The notes under the pieces: model-generated
What the model was told of the DNA's origin: nothing
The model's database searches: none
What the model saw: only the letters and a program-made list of their open reading frames with translations
DNA from: Ardenticatenaceae bacterium
Lineage (GTDB): Bacteria; Chloroflexota; Anaerolineae; Promineifilales; Promineifilaceae
Length of the DNA stretch: 64,000 nt
Assembly (NCBI GenBank): GCA_020634415.1
Contig: JACKBT010000018.1
Location: 42,442-106,441 of the forward strand
Reading direction: 5' to 3'
Translations under genes and position numbers: made by a program
Part shown: positions 51,220 through 60,429 of the stretch, in pieces
Layout: every line of letters begins with the position of its first letter
How positions within the stretch are numbered: the first letter of the stretch is position 1

Positions 51220-51499
51220 GTTGATTTTTGTCTTGTGTTCGGTTATTGAATTGAAAACGGCCGATCGCGCCACCGCCCACCTACCACCACATCTTACAAA
51301 CCCCCATCACCCAAGAGGTTTTCGAGTGATCAATAAACTCCCTTTCATCTAAACCAGTGAAGGCTCGCAGTAATTTCGGTTTATTTAGCAAAATATTGTA
51401 CGATAACATCAGGCAACACCTCTTTTTGTTTTATTTCAAGGCTTATTTTGCAGCCTTTGAGATGCTGCCCCTATTTTGGATAATGTCTAATCAAGCCTG
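51220..51499. other. Intergenic region before sigma factor gene
   Basis: This AT-rich stretch lies between the palindromic element and the ECF sigma gene. It should contain the sigma gene promoter, but no consensus element stands out. A near-copy of the dispersed palindrome (AACGGCCGAT) lies near 51258. No gene is supported. Confidence 0.4.
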
Positions 51500-52129
51500 A
51501 TGAAACCAACAGCGACAACTTATACCGACAGTGCTGCCTGGTTTGCTGACTGCCAAAGCTCAGACCCGCAAGTCCAGCGCTGGGCCTATGAGCAGTTGTT
51601 TAGCTACCTCAGCCGGGCGGCTTTGCACATCGTGCGGGATCAGCCGAGTGCCGAGGCACTGGCTCAGGATTGTGCGCAAACGGCCGTTATCCGTATTCAT
51701 AACCGCCTAGAAGAGTGCCAGAACCCAGATGCTTTCCGTACCTGGGCCAGGCAAATTGTGTCACATCTGGCTGTTGACAGCCTGCGCCGCCGCGCCCGCC
51801 TTACCTTCGCCGCCGAAGATGAGTTGGCAACGGCCGTTGATCAAGCCGCCACTGACGAATTATCGTTGGAAGAACAGATCACCGCCGCCGTTACAGAATC
51901 CGAGTTATACACAGTGATCCACAACGCCCCCATTAGCGACCGCTCGCGCCGAGTGGTTATCGGCCGTTATCTACAAGACCTGCCTGATGAGGTGTTGGCT
52001 GAAACAGAAAGCGAACTAGCCGAAAAAACAGTCTTGCCCAGCCACATCCAGGTGACACGCGCCAAAAACATGGCGAAATTACGCACCTGGCAACCGCTGC
52101 TGGCCCTGTTGGACATGGCTGATTTATAG
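51500..52129 (+). CDS. ECF-type sigma factor (divergent region 4)
   Basis: This 209-residue protein has sigma region 2 features: LAQDCAQTAVIRIHNRLEE, AFRTWARQIVSHLAVDSLRRRARL. The acidic linker and region 4 follow (ISDRSRRVVIGRYLQ, HIQVTRAKNMAKLRTW) with a weak helix-turn-helix. It probably directs RNA polymerase to a small regulon. The next gene encodes a zinc-type anti-sigma-like protein, and a TPR-CHAT protease lies opposite. Promoters of the secreted-repeat and metalloprotease genes downstream are candidate targets (inference). Confidence 0.8.
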   Translation: MKPTATTYTDSAAWFADCQSSDPQVQRWAYEQLFSYLSRAALHIVRDQPSAEALAQDCAQTAVIRIHNRLEECQNPDAFRTWARQIVSHLAVDSLRRRARLTFAAEDELATAVDQAATDELSLEEQITAAVTESELYTVIHNAPISDRSRRVVIGRYLQDLPDEVLAETESELAEKTVLPSHIQVTRAKNMAKLRTWQPLLALLDMADL

Positions 52130-52183
52130 CAAAAAGGAAGGGTCAACGCCCCGAAAAACGTCTAATCAATAGGAGAGAGCGAA

Positions 52184-52903
52184 ATGGTGGATGAACAAAC
52201 TGCCCGAAAGCGCATCAAAGAGACGTTGCAGAATACAACAGAAGAAACGGCTTGTGCGACCTGTCTGGCCCAATTGGCCGACTATGTGACCGCTCAGATA
52301 AACGGCCGTCCCCCATCCACCCTATATCCACACATTGCCAGCCACCTGGATGGCTGCCTCACCTGTGCGGCAGCATATGCCCGTCTGTACCGTTTAGAAA
52401 TGGCCGCGGCGGCGGAAACATTACCAGAACTACAGCAGCCACGTCAGCCCGATTTGTCCTTTTTGCCCTCGCCTGCCGCCGGGCCAAGCTGGCAGCAGCG
52501 ACTAAAGGCAGCTTTCACCCAACTGCAAAATGGCCTGCGCCTTCAACTCTCCGCCGACCTGCTGCCACACTTGCCGCCACCCGCCCGCCCCGCACTGACA
52601 CGCACGGTGGCTGAGGAACGGTATGCTGAACAGCTTTATGCCCTGGATTCAAGTGACGTACTCGACAGCCATGTTCCCTTAAAACTGTCCATTTATCGGG
52701 ATGGAGATGCACCCCAAAACTGCCTGGTGGAGGTATCCGTCGCACCCGCCGGCCGTGCCTGGCCGCTGTTGGCCGGCATCGTGGTGACGTTGGCTCTGCC
52801 CACAGGTCGCCGGGAAGAGCGCACCAATGCCTGGGGTGTCGCCGCCTTTCCCCATGTGCCTCTGGCTGAGTTAAGCCATCTGCTGCTGGAAGTGCAGCTG
52901 TAG
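52184..52903 (+). CDS. Putative cytoplasmic zinc anti-sigma factor
   Basis: This 239-residue protein has, near its N-terminus, CATC (Cys24, Cys27) followed by H54-x3-C58-x2-C61, which matches the ZAS signature of zinc-binding anti-sigma factors. There is no transmembrane helix. The middle is Pro/Gln-rich and the C-terminal part (LKLSIYRDGDAPQNCLVEVSV) resembles a small beta-sandwich. It is 54 bp downstream of the ECF sigma gene with its own GGAGAG. Its stop codon touches the stop of the convergent TPR-CHAT gene. It is the most likely inhibitor of the sigma factor and a candidate CHAT substrate. Confidence 0.75.
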   Translation: MVDEQTARKRIKETLQNTTEETACATCLAQLADYVTAQINGRPPSTLYPHIASHLDGCLTCAAAYARLYRLEMAAAAETLPELQQPRQPDLSFLPSPAAGPSWQQRLKAAFTQLQNGLRLQLSADLLPHLPPPARPALTRTVAEERYAEQLYALDSSDVLDSHVPLKLSIYRDGDAPQNCLVEVSVAPAGRAWPLLAGIVVTLALPTGRREERTNAWGVAAFPHVPLAELSHLLLEVQL

Positions 52904-55315
52904 CTAAACGCCAACCAGCATAAAGGCGGCCCAATACCGGGGATGAGCAAACGGCCGTTCGCCCACCAAAACCTCCGCCTCCCCCTGTGGCAAACCTAAC
53001 AACTGCGCCCTCACCTCGGCCAGCGTCGCCGATTGCAGCCACACCTGCGCCGCCTGCAAGGCAGCCGCGGCCTCAGCCCCGTTCATCAACTGCCGATAAA
53101 ACTGCTGCATCAATAAATAGGTCGGCAAATCCGCCACCGCCCATTGGGTAACCAGCACTTGCCTGGCCCCTGCCGCCAAGAAAGCCCGCACCAGCCCCAG
53201 CGGCTCATCACCCCGTAAGAAGCGGCTTACGCCGGTCTGGCAGGCACTCAATGTGACCAACTCGGCGGCCAGCGGCCAATGATGGGCTACCTCTCGTGCC
53301 GTCAACTTTTCATCTAACCCCGTCTCCAGGAAGGAATCCAGAGGAGCATCAGGGCGAAAACGGCCGTGACAGGCCACATGCAGCCAACGATACACCCGCA
53401 CACGCTCCCGTAAAGCCGCCGCTTTTGGCTGCGCACCAGTCCAGGCTTCACCCCCCGTTAGCTTGGCAATAAACTGCGCTTCGGCTTCGGTGTGCCGCAG
53501 CTGCTGTCCGCCCACCACGCCATCATAACCTACAGCCAGACAGTTGTTTGCAACTTGGCCTGGCTGGCGGGCGCGGTGCTGCTGCCAGAAGGTGGCGCTG
53601 GGGATGATGGTTAGCTGGGGGCCATCCTTGTGGAGCAACGGCCGTTCATCCGCCGCCAACAACGCCGCAAAAGGCACCTCATGCAATGGGCCGTGCGGGG
53701 CAACAAAGAGATGGTCGGCCTCGTTAACCGTCCTATCAGGGATGAGGAGATCGTAAAGCGGCCGTTGCACGGTTTTGTCCAAAAAGCGGTGGCGGTCATC
53801 CCCACGCGGCAAATCCCAGATCAGGGCATTGGGGTCCAGGCCGCAATCATAGGCCGTCAGGCCATCGGCCGTCAGGCAGAAACAAAGGGTGTGGGCCGGA
53901 GGCAGTATGTGTTGGCGGAGGCGGCTGGTCGCCGGTAATTGGCGCAGCCAGGGCACCTCCCGATCCCGCACACCTGTCGTAAAGTAAGAAAGGAGCATTT
54001 GCCGAGGGGGCAGCACGGGCATTTGACTAAAAGTGGGCGATTCCGCCAGAGGCTCCCCCACCGCTTCCAGAAAAGCTCTGGCCCGTGCCCGTTCAGCCCA
54101 GGCAAAGGCAGCGGCCGTTTGCCCCAGGGCCAAATAATGCAGCACCAACACCTCATACAACTGCTGCCAACGCCCCAACAAACTGATCTTTACCCCCTCA
54201 TCACGCAGGGGCTGGCGGGTAGACTCAATCACGGCCACACCAGCTTCCCACTGGGCTAAGGCGGCGGCATCATCGCCCAACCGCCGCCAGACATCGCCTA
54301 AGCGGTAATGTACCTCAGCCAGAATATCTTTGCGCCCAATAGCCAGCGCCAGCTCTAAAGCGGTGGTAAAGGTCTCCTTGGCCGCCCCTAGCTCTCCCCC
54401 TGCCTGCTGGCTCAGGCCGAGGGCCACGTAGGCATCCACCGCATAGACCTTTGTTCCCAGAGCGGCCAGGGCGGCGGTGGCCGCTTGCACCGCCTCTGCC
54501 AGCCGCTCTTGCATCAGATAGGTTTCACTGAGATTGGTCAGCACACGGCCCAGGGCATCCTGAGCACCATCGGCACGGCGGCGGGCAATGACAGTTTCAA
54601 AGAGGGCAACGGCCGTTTCCCACTCCCCCCGATCTCGATAAACCAGACCCAGCCCGCTTTGTGCCGCCGCCAGCCATTGGGGCGAATTGACCTCCTGGAA
54701 GCAGGCTGCAGCCTGCTGGAGGCAGCTTTCACTTTCATCGTATTCTTGTAACTGGTGAGCGATATTGCCCAGATTGAGCCAGGCCAGCCCGGCCCGCAGC
54801 CGGTTGCCTTGCTGCTGCCACAAAGCCAGACTGGCCTGATACCCGGTCACAGCTTCTTGTAAACGGCCGATCACCCGGCAATAGAGAGCACGTGAGTTCA
54901 ATGTCCGGCCGCGAATGTATTCAGTCAGGTTCGGTAGGGCCAGCAGCTCATCAAACAGAGCCAGGGCGGCCTCATACTGGTCACGCCGGGCCAGGGACAC
55001 ACCCTGGAAGTAGCGAAGCAGTTGCTGCCCATCGGGAGTGGTCAGGGGGAGATCGGCTATGCTGTCTATGAATGCCGCAAACCCTTCGGGATCATCAAGC
55101 AGCAGCCGGTTGCCCAGCCGCTCCAAAACCATCAGGAAATTGGGTTCAGCCGAGACATCACCAGTGCGCAGGCGTGCCGCCAGCGCACTGAGGGCTTGCT
55201 CGTGCCACTGCCGCCACACGGGCAGCCTTTCCCGTTCTAGTTCGGCTAAAGCTGCGGGGGCCAGGTGAAGAACGGCCGTCCAGTCCCAGCTCTCATCCAG
55301 GGGATCATCCATCAC
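52904..55315 (-). CDS. TPR-CHAT protease
   Basis: This 803-residue protein has about eight tetratricopeptide-like repeats (residues about 75-420, e.g. AGLAWLNLGNIAHQLQEYDE and RAGLAWLNLG-type helices) and a C-terminal CHAT caspase-like domain (about 480-803). The catalytic pair is visible: His in LHVACHGRF (about residue 649) and Cys in LSACQTG (about residue 690). The domain order matches Csx29-like proteases. Its stop abuts that of the anti-sigma-like gene on the other strand. A role in cleaving the anti-sigma protein and releasing the sigma factor is inferred from the Craspase precedent. Confidence 0.9.
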   Translation of the reverse strand: MMDDPLDESWDWTAVLHLAPAALAELERERLPVWRQWHEQALSALAARLRTGDVSAEPNFLMVLERLGNRLLLDDPEGFAAFIDSIADLPLTTPDGQQLLRYFQGVSLARRDQYEAALALFDELLALPNLTEYIRGRTLNSRALYCRVIGRLQEAVTGYQASLALWQQQGNRLRAGLAWLNLGNIAHQLQEYDESESCLQQAAACFQEVNSPQWLAAAQSGLGLVYRDRGEWETAVALFETVIARRRADGAQDALGRVLTNLSETYLMQERLAEAVQAATAALAALGTKVYAVDAYVALGLSQQAGGELGAAKETFTTALELALAIGRKDILAEVHYRLGDVWRRLGDDAAALAQWEAGVAVIESTRQPLRDEGVKISLLGRWQQLYEVLVLHYLALGQTAAAFAWAERARARAFLEAVGEPLAESPTFSQMPVLPPRQMLLSYFTTGVRDREVPWLRQLPATSRLRQHILPPAHTLCFCLTADGLTAYDCGLDPNALIWDLPRGDDRHRFLDKTVQRPLYDLLIPDRTVNEADHLFVAPHGPLHEVPFAALLAADERPLLHKDGPQLTIIPSATFWQQHRARQPGQVANNCLAVGYDGVVGGQQLRHTEAEAQFIAKLTGGEAWTGAQPKAAALRERVRVYRWLHVACHGRFRPDAPLDSFLETGLDEKLTAREVAHHWPLAAELVTLSACQTGVSRFLRGDEPLGLVRAFLAAGARQVLVTQWAVADLPTYLLMQQFYRQLMNGAEAAAALQAAQVWLQSATLAEVRAQLLGLPQGEAEVLVGERPFAHPRYWAAFMLVGV

Positions 55316-55524
55316 CGGCCATTATACCGGTTTCCCCCTAATCCTGATTCGTTGGAAATTGGTGGAAAGGTTTAACGGCCGTTATTCGTCTCTTTAATAG
55401 GAGAGATGAGATCAACCTCTTTTCTCCCGGACAAACGAGCAACAGGCCTGGCTCAACCCCTTAACCCTCACTTTCTTGTGGACGGTTTCCCAACCGTACT
55501 GCCTGAAAACCTGGAGATAAACTG

Positions 55525-57645
55525 ATGAAAAAACGAATTTGGCAATGGTTTATTGGATTATGTGTATGGGTAGTTGGCCTCTCGTTTGCGGCCAGGCCCG
55601 CGCAGGCACACCTCGACCCGCCTGGTGCGCCAGCTTTTCAGGAGGTGGTCTGGCTGCTGGGGGTGAATGTGTTGGACGATATGGATGGCACGGGGGCGGG
55701 GGAGATGTGGCTGGATTGGCAGGTGGCACAGCCCGGCCATGAAGGAAACATGGGCCGGCTGCCTGCTGCCGGTACGATGGCTGTGAGTGCGCCGCCGGTA
55801 GCTCCCTTTCCCGCCCCCTTTCCCATCCTGTTATACAACCATTTGAATTGTAATCCGCTGGAACGGCCGCTTGGCCTACAACTCACCCTCAACGATGATG
55901 ATGGGCATTGGGGCCATGATAGCAGTCCGCTGGCGCTGGCGTTAGGTGCGCCCAGCGGCGTTTTTGGGGCGGCCAACGCCCAGTTTGCCTTTACCGTCGA
56001 GGTTATGGTGGTGCCGCGCCCCGAATTTGACCCCTTGTGCGCTGGCGACTACCTGCCTCCTCAGGAGCAGCCCCAACCACCCGAAGCCCCGCCACCCTCG
56101 ACACCACCGCTGCCCTACCAGTATGAATTTACGCCTGAGAGCGTGACGGTTACTGACGAAAATGGTGAGCTTTTGCTGCAAACGGCCGTTGCTACCAACC
56201 CCCAGGTAGATGCCACCCCCCACTACCTCCTGCTCACCGATGATGATTCAGTTGCCCTGTATGCCGCCGATGGCACATTCTTAATGGCGCAGCCCACGCT
56301 CAACCGGGCGGATACAGTGGCCGGCAGCAACACCCTCTTCGTCATTGATGATGCCGCCCTGACTGTCTACAACTTTGAGGGGCTGCTGCTGGACACAATA
56401 CCGACCAACGGCCGTGCCCAACTGGCTGTCAATCATGCCCTCACCGCCACCGTTATCATCGTCATTGACGATGACTCGGTGGAAATCTATGACCTGAATG
56501 GCAACTTGATTCGCCACGTTCCCACCGATGGCCGCGCCCAGGTGCACACGCATGGGGATTTCATTATCGTGATTGATGACGATTCTGTGGAGATTTACGA
56601 TCTGCAAGGCAACCTCATCCGCCATACGCCGACAGATAATCAGGCTGAGGTGTTGTTGGCTAACGGCCGTATCATCGTCATAGACGACGACTCGGTAGAA
56701 ATCTACGACCGCGAGGGCAATCTGGTGCGCCATGTGCCCACCGATGGCCGCGCCACCGTAATGGTGGATGGGGATCGCATCATTGTGATTGATGATGATT
56801 CGGTAGAAATCTACAACCGCGAAGGCGACCTGGTACGACATGTGCCTACCGATGGGCGAGCGACGGTGCAGGTGGCTGGCGACCGTATTATTGTCATTGA
56901 CGACGACTCGGTGGAAATCTACGACCGTGAAGGCAACCTGGTACGCCATGTACCCACCGATGGCCGCGCCACCGTGATAGTAGATGGGGATCGCATCATC
57001 GTGATTGACGACGACTCGGTAGAAATCTACGACCGTGAAGGTAACTTAGTACGCCATGTCCCCACCGATGGACGAGCGACAGTGATGGTAGATGGGGATC
57101 GCATCATCGTCATAGACGACGACTCGGTAGAAATCTACGACCGCGAGGGCAATCTGGTACGCCATGTGCCCACCGATGGCCGCGCCACCGTGCAGGTAGA
57201 TGGAGATCGCGTCATCGTGATTGACGATGATTCGGTGGAGATTTACGATAAAGATGGCAACCTGGTACGCCATATTCCTACTGATGGCCGGGCTGAGGTT
57301 AAGGTCAACGGCAACCGCATTATTGTCATTGATGATGATTCGGTAGAAATCTATGACCGCGAAGGCAATCTGATACGCCATATTCCCACCGATGGCCGCG
57401 CTGATGTCATCGCTTACGAGAACCGCACCATAACGGCCGATGACAATTCGGTGGCGATGTATGATAATGATGGCACCTTATGGCTGGAGATACCCACAGA
57501 CGGCCGTTCCCAAATCACCATCTTGGCCGAGGAACTGCTCGTCACATTACCCGACGGCACCACCGCCACCTACACCCTCTATCCGTCCACACCACCCCAC
57601 AATTTCCAGATTTTCTTGCCCATGATTAGTACGGCAGAAGGTTAA
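55525..57645 (+). CDS. Secreted protein with nine near-identical 36-residue repeats
   Basis: This 706-residue exported protein has a signal peptide (FAARPAQAHLDPPG cleavage region). Residues about 30-210 form a non-repetitive domain with a Pro-rich linker (PPEAPPPSTPPLP). Residues 311-634 contain nine repeats of the form IIVIDDDSVEIYDREGNLVR then HVPTDGRATVxVDGDR, flanked by three degenerate copies. The alternation of acidic turns and beta-branched residues suggests a beta-propeller or beta-solenoid, perhaps calcium-binding through the DDD motif. It ends in FQIFLPMISTAEG. No known family was recognised. It lies beside the sigma/anti-sigma/CHAT genes. Confidence 0.85.
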   Translation: MKKRIWQWFIGLCVWVVGLSFAARPAQAHLDPPGAPAFQEVVWLLGVNVLDDMDGTGAGEMWLDWQVAQPGHEGNMGRLPAAGTMAVSAPPVAPFPAPFPILLYNHLNCNPLERPLGLQLTLNDDDGHWGHDSSPLALALGAPSGVFGAANAQFAFTVEVMVVPRPEFDPLCAGDYLPPQEQPQPPEAPPPSTPPLPYQYEFTPESVTVTDENGELLLQTAVATNPQVDATPHYLLLTDDDSVALYAADGTFLMAQPTLNRADTVAGSNTLFVIDDAALTVYNFEGLLLDTIPTNGRAQLAVNHALTATVIIVIDDDSVEIYDLNGNLIRHVPTDGRAQVHTHGDFIIVIDDDSVEIYDLQGNLIRHTPTDNQAEVLLANGRIIVIDDDSVEIYDREGNLVRHVPTDGRATVMVDGDRIIVIDDDSVEIYNREGDLVRHVPTDGRATVQVAGDRIIVIDDDSVEIYDREGNLVRHVPTDGRATVIVDGDRIIVIDDDSVEIYDREGNLVRHVPTDGRATVMVDGDRIIVIDDDSVEIYDREGNLVRHVPTDGRATVQVDGDRVIVIDDDSVEIYDKDGNLVRHIPTDGRAEVKVNGNRIIVIDDDSVEIYDREGNLIRHIPTDGRADVIAYENRTITADDNSVAMYDNDGTLWLEIPTDGRSQITILAEELLVTLPDGTTATYTLYPSTPPHNFQIFLPMISTAEG
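56455..57426 (+). repeat. Nine tandem 108-bp coding repeats
   Basis: The period is exactly 108 bp (36 codons). Amino acids are nearly identical between copies while codons vary (for example GATGATGATTCG against GACGACGACTCG), showing selection at protein level as well as copying. Codons for TDGR repeatedly form GATGGCCGCGCC. This region is a hot spot for copy-number change. Confidence 0.9.
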
Positions 57646-57650
57646 CTACT

Positions 57651-57735
57651 AACCCTCCGGGAGGTTTCAAACGAGATGTTACCTCTGGGACGAACCTCCC
57701 GGAGGATCGCTCCAGAGGGGCTAAGTAGTTACGCA
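57651..57735. repeat. Palindromic repeat family 2, copy 2
   Basis: CCTCTGG (57682-57688) pairs with CCAGAGG (57712-57718), enclosing AACCTCCCGGAGGAT, followed by GGGGCTAAGTAGTTAC. Compared with copy 1 (42180-42263), the stem bases have changed on both sides so that pairing is kept. Confidence 0.65.
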
Positions 57736-57778
57736 GAAGGTTAACTTCTTCTGAGAAGTTGAACTTCTAAATGGGTGT

Positions 57779-57872
57779 GGGAGACTGGAGACCGGAGACT
57801 GGAGGCTGATCTGCCTAGTCTCCAGCCTCCAGTCTCCAAATCTCTTGCTCACAATAAAGTTATTTGTGAATG
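57779..57872. repeat. Palindromic repeat family 1, copy B
   Basis: Arms GAGACTGGAGACCGGAGACT and the complementary AGTCTCCAGCCTCCAGTCTC flank GATCTGCC, followed by the shared tail CACAATAAAGTTATTTGTGAA. It directly precedes the ribosome site of the metalloprotease gene. Confidence 0.75.
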
Positions 57873-57891
57873 ATCCTCAAGGAGGCAGTAG

Positions 57892-60429
57892 GTGATACGA
57901 CGAATTTCGGTTACGTTATTGGGTATTGGTACGGCCGTTCTCTCCCTCATGGCCGTGCTTTTGTGGTGCGGCCAACCGGCCGCTGCCACTGCTTCTGGCT
58001 CCTTGCGGTTTGTGGATGAAACCAACGCGCCCTTAGCCGGGGCAGAACTGCGATTGCTCTGCTACGCCGACAACAGCGTGAGCCAGCCCCTGGCTGATCT
58101 GCCCGCCCACACGCAAAACGATGGCCGCCTGACCCACACGCTGCCGAATGGCTGTAACTATCTGGCCGCCCTCTGGCTGCGCCACACACAGCCCTCTGGC
58201 AAGCCTGATCATGGCCCGGCTTACCGCGTATACGCCACCAGTTGGCTGCCGGGCAGTGATGCACTTGTGCCCGCCACAGGCGATGTTAAGCTGTATGACA
58301 GCCGCCCCCTCATCCTGTTTGATGTCGTTGCCAGTTTGGCCTGGCAGCCGGCGGCCGGGTCAACTTATCTGGCGGAAGTGCGCCGGGGCTTACGGCAGGC
58401 TTCGGCCTATTTATATGACCTGACTGAAGGGCAGATGGCTTTTGGCGAGATACGGCTGGAGACAAACGGCCGTCAGTGGCAAACGGCCGATCTCCGCCTA
58501 TTAACGGCCAACGATTACCGCCCCACCGCCTACATGGGCGGCATTGTGGCGATGGCTACACCTTACACCGCGCCCGCCACCCTCAGCCAGACCATTTATG
58601 CCCCAGGTGCCATCTATCTGGGACGATACTGGAATGGCCTCGATGCCGCCGATCCTGTAAGTGGAGCCTGGGATAGACCCAACGCGGCCCGGACACTGGT
58701 GCATGAATGGGGCCATTATGCTCTGTTTTTGTATGATGAATACCAGCAATCATCAAGCGGGGGCAAAACGGAAACCTACTGCACTTGCCTGGATTTGCCG
58801 GGTGGAGCTTGTGCGGCATCGGCTATGTCTTATCATTATACGGCCGTTGCCTTTTGGCATGAACTGGCACATGGTCAACCGGCCGCGTGTGAACAAACGG
58901 ATCAGATGTTGGTGCATGGTGAAGCAGATTGGCATACGCTGCTGCGGTGGGGCAACATCCAAAACCTGCCTGGTGATTGGCTGCAGCCACCAACCTTGCC
59001 TCTCGTCAGCCAAACGTCAGGCATTGTCAATGACTTATTTGGCCGGGCTGCTGGTTATCGTCTTTATTTACCCGCCATTAGCCGCAGTGGGACGGTGGTG
59101 AGCGACCCTGACCCCATTGAACCCACTATTGCCCTGGCGGTGGATAGTAACTTCAACCAAACCCAACGCAATGCATTGTATCCACAGGTTTATCTGGTCG
59201 ATCCCCTTCAGGTGCAGTATCAGGGTACGAGTGATGATATGCGTCAGTTGCCAGCCGGGGTGGGGCAGATGACCCTGTTTGGTGTCACGGAAGCTGACCG
59301 GGTGCGGGCTTATGTGGAGGCTTATACCATAGGGGCTGACCTGGGCGGCCGTTTCGTCTATCCCCCTCAGAATGGCAGTGACTTGCCGGTGACACCCGGC
59401 CAAACCTTCACTTTAACGGCCGCTGCCTGGGAAGCCAGCCTGGACGTGCAGTATGGTATGGAGGGGGCTTTGCTGCAAACAATGACTGTCACGTTAAGCA
59501 GTCCCTCTGTTTTGGCGGCTGCTCCCATCGTGCAGCGCTGCTCCCCTGATGGGGCTGTGGGCTGCCCGAATGATCCGTTTTGGCGGCAGCCGATGACGGC
59601 CAGTGGCGCGATGACCTGGACGGCCGTTTTTAAGGCCCCTGCTGGTAGTTCGCTCGCCAAATACGGTTTCTTGCAGGTGGAAGCGGCGGGATATGGGGAG
59701 CTTTGGCGTTGGTTCCAATCTTTGGGCGGGGTGGGGCCAGCCTATGATGATGGCGAAGCACCCCTGCTGGATGGTCTGGTGACGGTGGCGGCGACAACGG
59801 CCGTTCCCGGCGCGGAGAATCAGGCGATGCTTATGCCAGCCGCCAGTTATGAGGCCCTGCTTGCGCCCTTGCCACCGGGTTTTACGGTCGTTGTGGGCCT
59901 ACCCCTTGACCTGGACGTGATGGTTCCAACCACAACAAAATCCCTGGTGCTGACCCTGTTTTACAGCCAGGCCGCAGCAGATCGCCTGGGAGCCAATGAG
60001 GCAGAGTTGGGCCTGCTGCATTTCAAGCGCAGCCTGGGGCAGTGGCAGGTTGTGGCCGTGTCTGACCGGAGTTCCCTCTTAAATTGGGTGGCCTCAGTAC
60101 CCGTTAGCGAAGATGGCATCTATGCCATTGGCTGGCGGCCTGTGCCGCCGCCGCAAGCCAACTTCGATGCCCTGCCTCGTGAGGGTCTGGCCCCCTTGCC
60201 CGTGAACTTTTTCAATCTCTCTCAGGGGCTGTTTGACAGTAGTTTGTGGGACTTGGGTGATGGGACGATCTCGACCGAGACAGACCCCCAGCATATTTAT
60301 GAACTACCGGGTGTTTACACCATAACGCTTACGGTGAGTGGTCCAGGCGGCAGTGACACGTTGGTGCAGCCTGGTTTTGTGACTGTGTTGGGAACAGCAG
60401 CATCCCATATTCTGATTGATGATCGCTGA
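57892..60429 (+). CDS. Secreted CLCA-like metalloprotease with PKD domain
   Basis: This 845-residue exported protein has a signal peptide and an N-terminal beta domain. It carries the zincin motif VHEWGHYALFLYDEY at about residue 268, which resembles the CLCA family motif (HEWAHxRWGVFDEY); His-Glu-x2-His and the downstream Glu are in place. A C-terminal PKD domain (LWDLGDG) lies at about residue 755-835. A mid-protein segment YRLYLPAISR marks the end of the protease part. The GTG start follows AAGGAGG. It probably cleaves or processes extracellular proteins. It may be under the control of the adjacent sigma/anti-sigma system. Confidence 0.82.
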   Translation: MIRRISVTLLGIGTAVLSLMAVLLWCGQPAAATASGSLRFVDETNAPLAGAELRLLCYADNSVSQPLADLPAHTQNDGRLTHTLPNGCNYLAALWLRHTQPSGKPDHGPAYRVYATSWLPGSDALVPATGDVKLYDSRPLILFDVVASLAWQPAAGSTYLAEVRRGLRQASAYLYDLTEGQMAFGEIRLETNGRQWQTADLRLLTANDYRPTAYMGGIVAMATPYTAPATLSQTIYAPGAIYLGRYWNGLDAADPVSGAWDRPNAARTLVHEWGHYALFLYDEYQQSSSGGKTETYCTCLDLPGGACAASAMSYHYTAVAFWHELAHGQPAACEQTDQMLVHGEADWHTLLRWGNIQNLPGDWLQPPTLPLVSQTSGIVNDLFGRAAGYRLYLPAISRSGTVVSDPDPIEPTIALAVDSNFNQTQRNALYPQVYLVDPLQVQYQGTSDDMRQLPAGVGQMTLFGVTEADRVRAYVEAYTIGADLGGRFVYPPQNGSDLPVTPGQTFTLTAAAWEASLDVQYGMEGALLQTMTVTLSSPSVLAAAPIVQRCSPDGAVGCPNDPFWRQPMTASGAMTWTAVFKAPAGSSLAKYGFLQVEAAGYGELWRWFQSLGGVGPAYDDGEAPLLDGLVTVAATTAVPGAENQAMLMPAASYEALLAPLPPGFTVVVGLPLDLDVMVPTTTKSLVLTLFYSQAAADRLGANEAELGLLHFKRSLGQWQVVAVSDRSSLLNWVASVPVSEDGIYAIGWRPVPPPQANFDALPREGLAPLPVNFFNLSQGLFDSSLWDLGDGTISTETDPQHIYELPGVYTITLTVSGPGGSDTLVQPGFVTVLGTAASHILIDDR

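Noticed and set aside
56281..57381. Minus-strand open frames with repeated FYRIIINDN-like text
   Set aside because: They are the antisense shadow of the 108-bp repeats.
56455..57426. Regular repeats considered as a CRISPR array
   Set aside because: The 108-bp units are fully coding, contiguous and without unique spacers. No Cas genes are present in the window.
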